DNA of 11,610 nucleotides from Micrococcales bacterium UBA3913 (GCA_002391425.1 DGEZ01000070.1:497-12106); one strand, 5' to 3'; positions 1 through 6,934 are shown, counted from the stretch's first letter. Made by a program: numbers and translations. The notes: generated by a model from the sequence alone, not told the origin.

Positions 1-1277
1 AAGTACCACGAGTAGATCACGGGTGAGAAGAAGATCACGGCCGAGAAGGCGAGCACGAGCCGGTGCAGGGGCGGGTACGGGCGGCGCGACAGCAGGAAGT
101 AGCTTCCTGCTCCGATGGCCCCGGCAATGGCAATGCCCTTGCCCACGACGAAGGTAATGTCGAAACTCAACCCCAGCAGGCTTCCGATGCCAGCCGCCGC
201 GGCGGCGATGATCGCACTGGGGGCGAACCAGCTGCTGGTCAGGGCGGGGGTGGAGGCGAGCAGCAGCCAGCGCAGGCTGAGTCCTTGCGCCGCGCCGATG
301 GCCCAGAGGATGACCAGGAGAATTCCCCCGGAGATCGCCCACTCGCGCAGCTTGGCCCGCAGGGTCGCATCGGGCCCGAGCCGGATGAGGCCGAGGATGG
401 GGAGGGCCACGATCGCGGTGGCTTTCACCCCCACGGCCAGAGCGAGCAGTGCGAGTGCTATCCGGGGCCGCCGACCCAGTGCGGCGGCGAGGGAGGCGAG
501 GAGGAAGACGATCATGAGGGCGTCGTTGTGCGCCCCGATGACGAAGGTGAACAGGAACATCGGATTCACCGCGGTTACCCAGAGCACCCGGTTGACGGGG
601 AATCCGCGCCGAGAAGCCAGGTGCGCCGCGAGCAGGATCGCCACGATGAGGCAGAGGGTGGCCAGGATGCGGTATGCGAAGATGACCGCGTGGTACCCGA
701 GCGGGGATCCGATGATCGTCGCGATGGCCCGCTGCACGGCGAGCATGACTGGTCCATAGGGCGTGAGCGTGGATGTCCACATGGAGTCAACGCCCACTTC
801 CTGCCAGCTGGGTACAGAGTCGATGCCCCAGCGGTACGGGTCGAAGCCGTACACCAGGAGGCGGCCCTGCGCGATGTAGGAGAAGATGTCGCGATCGAAG
901 AGGGGCAGGGCGAACAGGAGGGGTGCTCCCCACAGGGCGGCTGTGCTGACGATCGTGCGGGAGGCGAGCCCGGGGCCGCGTCGGGCGAAGACGTGCCGGC
1001 CGAGCAGAATCCAGCACACGAGCATCCCTGCGGCCGCCACATAGAGCAGTACGGAAGCGGCTGTGACGATGAGAGGGTTGGAACGGGAGACGGTAAACCA
1101 CTCCATGCTCCACAGGGGGGAGGCCGTTCCCAGGAAGCCGACCCAGATGGAGCTCAGCACGATGCTCACCGCACAGGCGAAGCCAACGCCGGTGAGCATG
1201 CGGGGGGAGATTTCGAGCTTCGACCAGGCGGCGATCCAGGAGCGCATTTTTTGCGCCAGGGTGATTTCAGGCCGCAT
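1..1277 (-). CDS. MptB-like polyprenol-phosphomannose-dependent alpha-1,6-mannosyltransferase (3' end outside window)
   Basis: This is a multi-spanning GT-C-type membrane glycosyltransferase. It would transfer mannose from a polyprenol-phosphate carrier onto a lipid-linked glycan (lipomannan-type) at the outer membrane face. 425 codons are visible and the frame is open to the left edge. I see hydrophobic spans at about residues 27-49, 70-92, 108-126, 197-220, 232-248, 253-268, 272-298, 315-331, 352-370 and 376-396. Between the third and fourth lies a loop with the family-typical block DRDIFSY (128-134), then QGRLL (137-141) and GFDPY (144-148); the loop aspartates are the expected catalytic or metal/carrier-binding residues. 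GAHNDALM (248-255) is also typical. An in-frame TAG lies three codons upstream of the ATG, so this is the first possible ATG. No clear Shine-Dalgarno is present, but a TAGCCT hexamer lies 6 nt before the ATG. MptA/MptB family membership is fairly sure; the exact acceptor is not. Confidence 0.85.
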   Translation of the reverse strand, partial: MRPEITLAQKMRSWIAAWSKLEISPRMLTGVGFACAVSIVLSSIWVGFLGTASPLWSMEWFTVSRSNPLIVTAASVLLYVAAAGMLVCWILLGRHVFARRGPGLASRTIVSTAALWGAPLLFALPLFDRDIFSYIAQGRLLVYGFDPYRWGIDSVPSWQEVGVDSMWTSTLTPYGPVMLAVQRAIATIIGSPLGYHAVIFAYRILATLCLIVAILLAAHLASRRGFPVNRVLWVTAVNPMFLFTFVIGAHNDALMIVFLLASLAAALGRRPRIALALLALAVGVKATAIVALPILGLIRLGPDATLRAKLREWAISGGILLVILWAIGAAQGLSLRWLLLASTPALTSSWFAPSAIIAAAAAGIGSLLGLSFDITFVVGKGIAIAGAIGAGSYFLLSRRPYPPLHRLVLAFSAVIFFSPVIYSWY

Positions 1278-1283
1278 CCCCCC

Positions 1284-1289
1284 AGGCTA
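1284..1289 (-). promoter_or_regulatory. Candidate -10 element of the mptB-like gene (leaderless type)
   Basis: Read on the minus strand the hexamer is TAGCCT, followed by six G and then the ATG at 1277. This matches the actinobacterial TANNNT -10 with transcription starting at or next to the start codon. No -35 is visible. The G run could instead act as a poor ribosome binding site. Confidence 0.45.
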
Positions 1290-1343
1290 CTCGGTGATCC
1301 TGGCTGTGAACCAGGGAATGAACCTTCGATCTTTTTTCTCAAA

Positions 1344-1364
1344 GTTGAGTGGAATAGACTCAAG
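1344..1364 (+). promoter_or_regulatory. HAIR element (HspR operator) upstream of clpB
   Basis: The site reads GTTGAGT, a 7-nt spacer (GGAATAG), then ACTCAAG. The HAIR consensus recognised by the heat-shock repressor HspR in actinobacteria is CTTGAGT-N7-ACTCAAG, so 13 of 14 conserved positions match and the spacing is exact. It lies 33 bp before the chosen clpB ATG and overlaps a possible -10 (TAGACT, 1355-1360). HspR with DnaK as co-repressor would therefore block transcription until heat shock. The divergent mptB-like gene starts only 66 bp away and could also be affected. Confidence 0.88.
1355..1360 (+). promoter_or_regulatory. Candidate clpB -10 hexamer inside the HAIR element
   Basis: TAGACT fits TANNNT and would give a leader of about 30 nt that includes the GAAGAGG ribosome binding site. 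The position 17 nt upstream is only a T run (1332-1337), so no good -35 is present. Overlap with the operator is what repression by HspR would require. Confidence 0.4.
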
Positions 1365-1382
1365 TTCTGAAACGTTGTCTGT

Positions 1383-1389
1383 GAAGAGG
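1383..1389 (+). promoter_or_regulatory. Ribosome binding site that fixes the clpB start
   Basis: GAAGAGG lies 8 nt before the ATG at 1398. The in-frame GTG at 1389 and ATG at 1392 overlap or nearly touch this site, and the ATG at 1410 is too far away, so 1398 is the best start. Confidence 0.6.
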
Positions 1390-1397
1390 TGATGGAC

Positions 1398-3551
1398 ATG
1401 CAGCAGAATATGCCGCAAGAGGAGCAGAAATCTGCCCTCGAGCAGTTCGGCGTCGACCTCACAGAGGTAGCCCGGTCGGGAAAACTTGACCCCGTCATCG
1501 GGCGTGACGCAGAGATACGTCGGGTTTCACAGGTGTTGACCCGCAGGACGAAGAACAACCCTGTGCTCATCGGGGAGCCGGGCGTCGGAAAGACGGCCGT
1601 AGTGGAAGGGCTCGCGCAGCGCATCGTCGCGGGCGATGTCCCCGACTCCTTAAAGGACAAGAAGCTTGTCTCACTCGATCTGGGCGCTCTCGTGGCGGGA
1701 GCGAAGTACCGTGGTGAGTTCGAGGAACGGCTCAAGGCCGTCCTCACGGAGATCAAGAACGCGGATGGCCAGATCATCACCTTCATTGATGAGGTGCACA
1801 CCCTGGTGGGCGCCGGTCAAGGTGACGGTCAGGATGCCTCCAATATGCTCAAGCCGATGCTGGCCCGTGGTGAGCTGCGGCTGATCGGAGCGACCACACT
1901 GGATGAGTACCGCCAGTACATCGAAAAGGATGCCGCACTGGAGCGTCGTTTCCAGCAAGTCTTCGTGGGCGAGCCCAGCGTGGAAGACACGATCGCGATC
2001 CTGCGAGGCCTGAAAGAGCGGTACGAAGCGCACCACAAGGTGACGATCGCAGACTCTGCTCTGGTGGCGGCTGCCTCCCTCTCGCACCGCTACATCACCG
2101 GTCGGCAGATGCCCGACAAGGCGATTGACCTCATCGACGAGGCCGCGAGCAGACTGCGGATGGAGATCGACTCCTCCCCCGTCGAGATCGATACCCTCAA
2201 ACGTGAGGTAGCGCGTCTCGAACTGGAAGAGATGGCTCTGAAGAAGGAAAAGGATGACGCCTCTAAGCAGCGGCTGTCCGACCTGCGGGAGACCCTCGCT
2301 ACCAAGCGGGCCAACCTCAAGGTGCTGGACGACCGGTGGCAGAAGGAACGCTCCGAGCTGAACCGGATCGGTGACCTGAAGAAGCAGCTGGACCAGTTGC
2401 GTTCGGATGCGGATCGGTACATCAATCAGGGCCAGGCCGAGCGTGCCGCGCGCATCCTGTACCGCGAGATCCCGGACGTGGAGCGGCAGCTGAACGAGGC
2501 TGAGAAATCTGAAGAGTCCGGTGACCGCATGGTCGGCGATCAGGTCACGGAGGACGATATCGCGGCTGTGGTGTCGGCCTGGACGGGCATCCCCGTGGAC
2601 AAGCTCACCCAAGGCGAGACGGAGAAGCTGCTCAACCTGGAGCGCGAGCTCGGCAAGCGCATCATCGGCCAGAAGGACGCCGTGCAGGCGGTCGCGGATG
2701 CGGTGCGGCGTAGCCGGGCCGGAATCTCCGACCCGAATCGGCCGACCGGCTCGTTCCTGTTCCTCGGGCCCACGGGCGTGGGAAAGACGGAACTCGCCAA
2801 GGCATTGGCGGAGTTCCTATTCGACGACGAGCATGCGATGGTCCGCATCGACATGAGCGAGTACGGCGAGAAGTACTCCGTGTCTCGTCTTGTCGGTGCT
2901 CCCCCGGGGTACGTCGGGTATGAGCAGGGCGGTCAGCTCACCGAGGCCGTTCGGCGGCGTCCCTACTCGGTCATCCTCCTGGATGAGGTCGAGAAGGCGC
3001 ATCCCGAGGTGTTCGACATCCTCCTGCAGGTGCTCGACGACGGGCGCTTGACGGATGGACAAGGACGCACGGTGGACTTCCGGAACACGATCCTCATCCT
3101 GACCTCGAACCTGGGCAGCCAGTTCCTGGTAGATCCGGAGCTGAGCGCAGATGGCAAGCGGGATGCGGTGATGACGCTCGTGCGCCAATCCTTCAAACCG
3201 GAGTTCCTGAACCGTCTGGACGACATCGTGATGTTCTCGGCGCTGAACCGCGAGGAGCTCGGCCAGATCGTCGAGCTGTACATCGATCGGCTGGGAGCTC
3301 GCCTGCAGTCGCGTCGGCTCACCCTGGCGGTGACGCCCGAGGCTCGCACATGGCTCGCCGAGCACGGCTACGACCCGGTGTATGGGGCACGTCCGCTGCG
3401 TCGGTTGATGCAGACCGAGATCGACGACCGCCTGGCGAAGGCGTTGCTCTCGGGCGACATCCGCGACGGGGATGCGGTGCGTGTCACACTCTCGAGTGCG
3501 GGGGACGCTCTCGTGGTCGCGCGGGCGGCTATGCCCGAGTTGGCGGCCTGA
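1398..3551 (+). CDS. clpB: ATP-dependent disaggregase ClpB, form without N-terminal domain
   Basis: ClpB is a hexameric Hsp100 AAA+ unfoldase that threads aggregated protein through its pore and works with DnaK in the cytoplasm. The 717-aa product has both AAA+ modules. D1 has Walker A GEPGVGKT (59-66), pore loop KYRG (103-106), Walker B ending FIDE (129-132) and the arginine-finger pair ALERRF (180-185). A complete coiled-coil middle domain spans about 265-390. D2 has Walker A GPTGVGKT (457-464), pore loop GYVG (504-507), Walker B VILLDE (525-530), finger region EFLNRLD (602-608) and sensor-2 GARPLRR (663-669). The middle domain and the DGRLTDGQGRTVDFRN block mark ClpB rather than ClpC/ClpA. 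Full-length ClpB is about 850-870 aa; here the roughly 145-residue N-domain is missing. The HAIR operator and ribosome binding site sit directly before this start, so it is not a misplaced start. A strong hairpin follows the stop. Confidence 0.96.
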   Translation: MQQNMPQEEQKSALEQFGVDLTEVARSGKLDPVIGRDAEIRRVSQVLTRRTKNNPVLIGEPGVGKTAVVEGLAQRIVAGDVPDSLKDKKLVSLDLGALVAGAKYRGEFEERLKAVLTEIKNADGQIITFIDEVHTLVGAGQGDGQDASNMLKPMLARGELRLIGATTLDEYRQYIEKDAALERRFQQVFVGEPSVEDTIAILRGLKERYEAHHKVTIADSALVAAASLSHRYITGRQMPDKAIDLIDEAASRLRMEIDSSPVEIDTLKREVARLELEEMALKKEKDDASKQRLSDLRETLATKRANLKVLDDRWQKERSELNRIGDLKKQLDQLRSDADRYINQGQAERAARILYREIPDVERQLNEAEKSEESGDRMVGDQVTEDDIAAVVSAWTGIPVDKLTQGETEKLLNLERELGKRIIGQKDAVQAVADAVRRSRAGISDPNRPTGSFLFLGPTGVGKTELAKALAEFLFDDEHAMVRIDMSEYGEKYSVSRLVGAPPGYVGYEQGGQLTEAVRRRPYSVILLDEVEKAHPEVFDILLQVLDDGRLTDGQGRTVDFRNTILILTSNLGSQFLVDPELSADGKRDAVMTLVRQSFKPEFLNRLDDIVMFSALNREELGQIVELYIDRLGARLQSRRLTLAVTPEARTWLAEHGYDPVYGARPLRRLMQTEIDDRLAKALLSGDIRDGDAVRVTLSSAGDALVVARAAMPELAA

Positions 3552-3577
3552 CCGTCGCGACTCACGCCGTGGTTGCG

Positions 3578-3612
3578 CACAGGAGGGGGACCCAATGGGT
3601 CCCCCTCCTGTG
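3578..3612 (+). terminator. Perfect 16-bp hairpin after clpB, probable terminator
   Basis: The arm CACAGGAGGGGGACCC (3578-3593) is followed by a 3-nt loop (AAT) and its exact reverse complement (3597-3612). It starts 26 nt after the clpB stop. There is no T tract on either side, so it is either a GC-rich actinobacterial L-shaped terminator or an mRNA 3'-end stabiliser. Confidence 0.75.
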
Positions 3613-3655
3613 ACGTTCGCCGGCATCTGGAGCCGAAGGCGTGTCAGCGGATCGG

Positions 3656-3661
3656 TACACT
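3656..3661 (+). promoter_or_regulatory. Weak candidate -10 for the AEC transporter gene
   Basis: TACACT fits TANNNT and lies between the clpB hairpin and the transporter ribosome binding site (AGGAGG at 3683-3688, 8 nt before the ATG). No -35 is recognisable at the usual spacing. The hairpin upstream makes a separate promoter in this gap likely; this hexamer is the best candidate. Confidence 0.3.
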
Positions 3662-3696
3662 TTTGCGCAGACCGTCGCTGAGAGGAGGACATCCGC

Positions 3697-4620
3697 ATGA
3701 TCGGAGTGCTGGAAGGCTTCTTCGTGATCGCGGTGATCATCTTCGTCGGCTTCGGGCTGGGGCGTGCGGGCATCCTTGGCCCCAACGCACAGCAGGTGCT
3801 CTCGCGGCTCGTGTTCTTCGTCGCTACCCCGGCGCTGCTGTTTGAGACGCTGCAGACGTCGGCGGTCGAGCAGGTGTTCAACGCGAACCTGCTCGTTCAG
3901 ATGAGTTCGGCAGCTATCACGCTGCTGTTGTACCTGGGGCTGGCGCGCTGGTGGTGGCGTCCCGCCAAGCCGGAGTGGCTGATCGGCGGGATGTGCACCT
4001 CCTATGCGAACGGCGGAAACCTGGGCATCCCGCTGGCCGTGTATATCTTCGGATCAGCATCGTATGTCGCGCCCATCATGCTGTTCCAGATTGCCCTCTA
4101 TGGCCCCATCATGGCCGCGATCCTCGACGTGGCGACGGGAACGCGACGCACCGGGTGGCAGAAGATCGTTCGGCCAGTAACCAACCCGATGCTGATTGCC
4201 AGTGTTATCGGGATCATCCTGTCGGTGGCGCACATCACCCTGCCCGACCTCGTGCTGCAGCCGATCGGGCTGCTCGCGGACGTGGCCGTTCCCGGGGCGC
4301 TCCTGGCCTTCGGGATATCCCTGTCGGGGATGAGTAGTCTGCGTGGGAGTGACGGGCGCCACGATGTAACCGTCATCACCGTGATGAAGCTCGTCGTGCA
4401 GCCGTTGATCGCCTACGGGATCGCCGCAGGGCTGCTCGGTCTCAGCGGTATGCAACTGTACGCGTCGGTGGCGATCGCTGCCCTGCCGACCGCTCAGAAC
4501 TTACTCACCTATGCCACGCGATACGAACGTGGCCGCTTCATCGCCCGCAACTCGATCCTGTGGACGACGGTGCTGGATATCCCGGTTCTGCTGGTCATCA
4601 CAGCCCTGCTTGCGCCGTAA
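3697..4620 (+). CDS. AEC (auxin efflux carrier) family transporter
   Basis: This is a 307-aa inner-membrane secondary transporter of the AEC family, whose bacterial members export or import organic acids such as malate or malonate. The substrate cannot be read from sequence. The protein is hydrophobic throughout with about ten predicted spans, for example residues 5-24, 32-52, 66-84, 95-118, 124-144, 165-182, 190-210, 226-247, 254-272 and 286-305. Two conserved intramembrane stretches support the family: YANGGNLGIPLA (103-114) in the first half, with the N-G-x-P pattern, and ALPTAQNLLTYATRY (262-276) near the C terminus. The ATG is preceded by AGGAGG at 8 nt. The gene stands alone between the clpB hairpin and the convergent exo gene, whose stop is 15 nt away, so its neighbours say little about its substrate. 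Confidence 0.9.
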   Translation: MIGVLEGFFVIAVIIFVGFGLGRAGILGPNAQQVLSRLVFFVATPALLFETLQTSAVEQVFNANLLVQMSSAAITLLLYLGLARWWWRPAKPEWLIGGMCTSYANGGNLGIPLAVYIFGSASYVAPIMLFQIALYGPIMAAILDVATGTRRTGWQKIVRPVTNPMLIASVIGIILSVAHITLPDLVLQPIGLLADVAVPGALLAFGISLSGMSSLRGSDGRHDVTVITVMKLVVQPLIAYGIAAGLLGLSGMQLYASVAIAALPTAQNLLTYATRYERGRFIARNSILWTTVLDIPVLLVITALLAP

Positions 4621-4635
4621 GGTGTGCGCAGGAGC

Positions 4636-5433
4636 TCAGAACACCATGGGGCGGTCGTCAGGGCCCCAGTCCACGATCACCGGCACGTGGTCACTGGGCT
4701 GCTCCCCCTTGCGCTCGTCCCGGTCGATGCTGGCACCGGTGACCTCGCTGGCGAACTCGGGGGAGCCGAGGATGAAGTCGATGCGCATCCCCTCGTTCCG
4801 GGGGAAACGCAGCTGTTGGTAGTCCCAGTACGTGTACCCCTCAGGCAGGTAGGGCCGCACGACATCACGGAAACCCAGGTCGATAAAGCGTTGGAAGGCG
4901 GCGCGTTCGGGCGCCGACACGTGGGTGCGTCCGGCGAAGAAGTCCATGCTCCAGACATCCTCGTCCCGTGGGGCGATATTCCAGTCGCCCATCAGGGCGA
5001 GAGGCTGTTCGGCGGCGAGCCACCCTGCGGCATCGTCGGCAAGCGCCTTCAGCCAGTCCAGCTTGTACGTGTAATGGGGGTTGTCCAGCTCCCTGCCGTT
5101 GGGCACATACAGACTCCACAGCCGCACGCCGTCGAAGGTTGCGCCCAGGGCGCGAGCCTCCAGCCCGGACGCGCCCCACTCGGGCATCCCGGGGAACCCC
5201 TCGACGACGTCTTCAGCGGGGATGCGCGAGGCGAACCCCACCCCGTTCCACTGGTTGAGTCCGTGCATGTGGACCTCGTACCCGGCGTCCTCGAAACGCT
5301 GGAACGGAAACTGTGAGGGGCGGCACTTGAGCTCCTGCATGGCCAACACATCCACGTCGCTGCGTTGGAGCCAGTCGACGACGCGGTCGACGCGGGCCCG
5401 AATGGAGTTCACATTCCAGGTGGCGAATCGCAT
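4636..5433 (-). CDS. Exodeoxyribonuclease III / AP endonuclease (ExoIII-Xth family)
   Basis: This is a DNA-repair nuclease of the exonuclease-endonuclease-phosphatase fold: it cleaves 5' to abasic sites and degrades 3' ends of duplex DNA, using Mg2+. The product is 265 aa, normal for the family. Visible catalytic motifs are N7 in TWNVNS, E34 in MQELK, Y109 in SLYVPNG, D150 and N152 in MGDWN, D219 in RIDFIL, and the C-terminal D248-H249 in SDHVP. Together these match the Xth active site and show an intact enzyme. The ATG at 5433 begins exactly at the family N-terminus MRFATWNVNS. The frame stays open upstream to 5880, but that part is antisense to pyrE and is not coding. A TAGATT hexamer 7 nt before the ATG suggests a leaderless mRNA. 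The gene is convergent with the AEC transporter and divergent from pyrE. Confidence 0.95.
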   Translation of the reverse strand: MRFATWNVNSIRARVDRVVDWLQRSDVDVLAMQELKCRPSQFPFQRFEDAGYEVHMHGLNQWNGVGFASRIPAEDVVEGFPGMPEWGASGLEARALGATFDGVRLWSLYVPNGRELDNPHYTYKLDWLKALADDAAGWLAAEQPLALMGDWNIAPRDEDVWSMDFFAGRTHVSAPERAAFQRFIDLGFRDVVRPYLPEGYTYWDYQQLRFPRNEGMRIDFILGSPEFASEVTGASIDRDERKGEQPSDHVPVIVDWGPDDRPMVF

Positions 5434-5440
5434 GCACACC

Positions 5441-5446
5441 AATCTA
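5441..5446 (-). promoter_or_regulatory. Candidate -10 element of exo (leaderless type)
   Basis: On the minus strand TAGATT is followed by 7 nt and then the ATG at 5433. There is no Shine-Dalgarno in the gap and no -35 at the usual distance. Transcription would start at or within a base or two of the ATG. Confidence 0.55.
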
Positions 5447-5547
5447 GTTGACCCGAGTATGAGGCCCTTCACCAGAGCGGGTGCGGTGGCTGTGCGGTGC
5501 TGTCGCATGGGCCTGGTGCCACGGTCCCGGAGGCCCCGGAGCGGCCT

Positions 5548-5557
5548 GCGCATGCGC
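5548..5557. repeat. Perfect 10-bp palindrome upstream of the pyrE -10
   Basis: GCGCATGCGC reads the same on both strands and sits 3 bp upstream of the pyrE -10 hexamer. Its position is suitable for an operator, but such GC-rich palindromes also arise by chance in this base composition. Confidence 0.35.
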
Positions 5558-5560
5558 TGG

Positions 5561-5566
5561 TAGAGT
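5561..5566 (+). promoter_or_regulatory. Candidate extended -10 of pyrE (leaderless type)
   Basis: TAGAGT, preceded by TGG (an extended -10 TGN), lies 8 nt before the GTG start at 5575. The purine run between them (GAGGGG) ends only 2 nt from the GTG, too close for normal ribosome binding, so a leaderless transcript is the better reading. Confidence 0.55.
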
Positions 5567-5574
5567 GAGGGGCT

Positions 5575-6120
5575 GTGAGCGCGCGCGACGATCTGATCCA
5601 GTACATCAACCGCTATGCCGTGTTTCGGGGAGACTTCACCCTGACCAGCGGGAAGAAAGCCAGCTATTACGTGGACCTGCGGCGAGTCAGCCTCGACCAC
5701 CGGGTGGCCCCCCTCATCGGTCAGGTCATGTGCGATCTGATTGCGCCGATTCCGCAGGTGGATGCGGTTGGCGGTCTCACCATGGGAGCTGACCCGATTG
5801 CCTCGGCGATTCTGCACCAGGGAGCGGCTCGAGGTTTGGCCTACGATGCGTTTGTCGTGCGCAAGGAACCGAAGGACCACGGCCGCGGCCGTCAGGTCGA
5901 GGGACCCGATGTGGCGGGTCGTCGCGTGGTCGTCGTTGAGGACACCTCCACGACGGGGGGCAGTCCGCTCAAGGCAGCAGCCGCATTGCAGAAAGCGGGG
6001 GCGGAGATTGCTGCGGTTGCCGTGGTTGTGGACCGTCGTACGGGGGCGAAGGACGCCATCGAGACGGCAGGGTTCCCCTACTACTCCGCGATCTCCGTGG
6101 ACGAACTCGACGTCGGCTAA
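5575..6120 (+). CDS. pyrE: Orotate phosphoribosyltransferase
   Basis: PyrE converts orotate and PRPP to orotidine 5'-monophosphate, the fifth step of de novo UMP synthesis, in the cytoplasm. The 181-aa product is of usual size for actinobacterial PyrE. It has the N-terminal orotate-binding stretch FTLTSGKKASYYVDLR (21-36), the flexible catalytic loop RKEPKDHGRG (96-105, normally RKE-K-HG) and the PRPP-binding motif VVVVEDTSTTGGSP (118-131) of type I phosphoribosyltransferases. The GTG start at 5575 gives the typical N-terminus SARDDLIQYI. The gene is monocistronic: exo is divergent upstream, and the HAD phosphatase converges from downstream with the two stop codons overlapping. No pyrimidine-responsive leader is possible if the mRNA is leaderless; any control would act on transcription initiation. 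Confidence 0.96.
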   Translation: MSARDDLIQYINRYAVFRGDFTLTSGKKASYYVDLRRVSLDHRVAPLIGQVMCDLIAPIPQVDAVGGLTMGADPIASAILHQGAARGLAYDAFVVRKEPKDHGRGRQVEGPDVAGRRVVVVEDTSTTGGSPLKAAAALQKAGAEIAAVAVVVDRRTGAKDAIETAGFPYYSAISVDELDVG

Positions 6121-6923
6121 TCCTGAGCTGTCGGGTCGGCCTCGGCATCGGCATCCAGGAGCTCTTGTACCGAGTTGAGCACCTCGTTCGGCCGGAACGG
6201 GTACTTCGCGATCTCCGCCGGGGTGGAGATTCCCGTGAGCACGAGGATCGTGTGCAGCCCGGCTTCGATTCCTGCGACCACATCCGTGTCCATGCGATCC
6301 CCGATCATCCCGGTGGACTGGGAGTGAGCGCCGATCTTACTCATCGCTAGCCGGAACATCATCGGGTTCGGCTTGCCCACCCAGTAGGGCTCGAAGCCGG
6401 TCGCCTTCGAGATGAGCGCACAGATGGAGCCGGTTGCCGGAAGCGGCCCCTCGGGACTTGGCCCGGTTGGGTCCGGGTTGGTGGCAATGAACCGGGCCCC
6501 GCCCAGGATCAGGCGGATCGCCTTCGTGATCGCTTCGAACGAGTAACTGCGCGTCTCACCGATCACGACGTAGTCGGGATCCTGGTCGGTGAGAACGTAG
6601 CCCGCCTCGTGCAGCGCGGTGGTCAGGCCCGCTTCGCCCACCACATAGGCTCGGCCATTGGGCCGCTGACTTGCCAGGAACTGCGCTGTGGCCAGCGCGG
6701 AGGTCCAGATCTGCTCCTCGGGCACGTCCACACCGGAACGGTGCAGCCGTGACGCCAGATCGCGGGGCGTGTAGATCGAGTTGTTCGTGAGCACGAGGAA
6801 CCTCTGCCCGCGCTGTTTCCACTGACGGATCAGTTTGCCCGCGCCGGGCAGAGCCTCCCCCTCAGAGACGAGCACCCCGTCCATGTCCGTAAGCCAGCAT
6901 TCAATATGGGAGCGGTCAGCCAT
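6117..6923 (-). CDS. HAD-IIA (NagD-like) phosphatase
   Basis: This is a cytoplasmic HAD-superfamily hydrolase of subfamily IIA, related to NagD, which dephosphorylates small phosphorylated metabolites such as nucleoside monophosphates or sugar phosphates. The true substrate is unknown. The 268-aa product has all four HAD motifs: I, LTDMDGVL (11-18) with nucleophile D13 and acid/base D15; II, LTNNS (45-49); III, K184 in VGKPNP; IV, GDRMDTD (208-214). The C2-type cap lies between motifs II and III. The ATG at 6923 is preceded by AAGGAGG with 4 nt spacing; a longer frame up to 7064 would overlap the divergent methyltransferase gene and lacks support. The stop TAG (6117-6119) shares bases with the pyrE TAA. 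The C-terminal 15 residues (DADAEADPTAQD end) are acidic and probably disordered. Confidence 0.92.
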   Translation of the reverse strand: MADRSHIECWLTDMDGVLVSEGEALPGAGKLIRQWKQRGQRFLVLTNNSIYTPRDLASRLHRSGVDVPEEQIWTSALATAQFLASQRPNGRAYVVGEAGLTTALHEAGYVLTDQDPDYVVIGETRSYSFEAITKAIRLILGGARFIATNPDPTGPSPEGPLPATGSICALISKATGFEPYWVGKPNPMMFRLAMSKIGAHSQSTGMIGDRMDTDVVAGIEAGLHTILVLTGISTPAEIAKYPFRPNEVLNSVQELLDADAEADPTAQD

Positions 6924-6927
6924 GCAT

Positions 6928-6934
6928 CCTCCTT
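6928..6934 (-). promoter_or_regulatory. Ribosome binding site of the HAD phosphatase gene
   Basis: On the minus strand this reads AAGGAGG, 4 nt before the ATG at 6923. It decides the start against the longer upstream frame. A CATAAT hexamer at 6945-6950 (minus strand) is a possible -10. Confidence 0.65.

Noticed and set aside
1331..1340. T run before the clpB operator considered as an intrinsic terminator
   Set aside because: No stable stem precedes it on either strand; it is simply the AT-rich part of the divergent promoter region.
63..1370. 435-aa plus-strand open frame over the mptB-like gene
   Set aside because: Its product is a low-complexity Gly/Glu/Asp/His-rich string with no domain. 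The opposite strand encodes a coherent membrane enzyme with family motifs across the same bases.
1671..2612. 313-aa minus-strand open frame inside clpB
   Set aside because: It is antisense to highly conserved ClpB sequence and has no recognisable domain; long antisense frames are expected at this G+C.
2817..3881. 354-aa minus-strand open frame across the clpB 3' end and the AEC gene start
   Set aside because: It crosses two convincing plus-strand genes and the hairpin, and its sequence resembles no family.
4605..4632. Possible hairpin between the convergent AEC transporter and exo genes
   Set aside because: Only 5-bp stems form (CCTGC with GCAGG, or TGCGC with GCGCA across a 10-nt loop), mutually exclusive and without a T tract, so I do not call a terminator.
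4624..5316. 230-aa plus-strand open frame
   Set aside because: It is antisense to the exo gene, whose catalytic residues are all intact on the minus strand.
5434..5880. Upstream extension of the exo frame to a 414-aa protein
   Set aside because: The added part is antisense to pyrE and lies before the canonical Xth N-terminus; a -10 hexamer sits 7 nt before the internal ATG.
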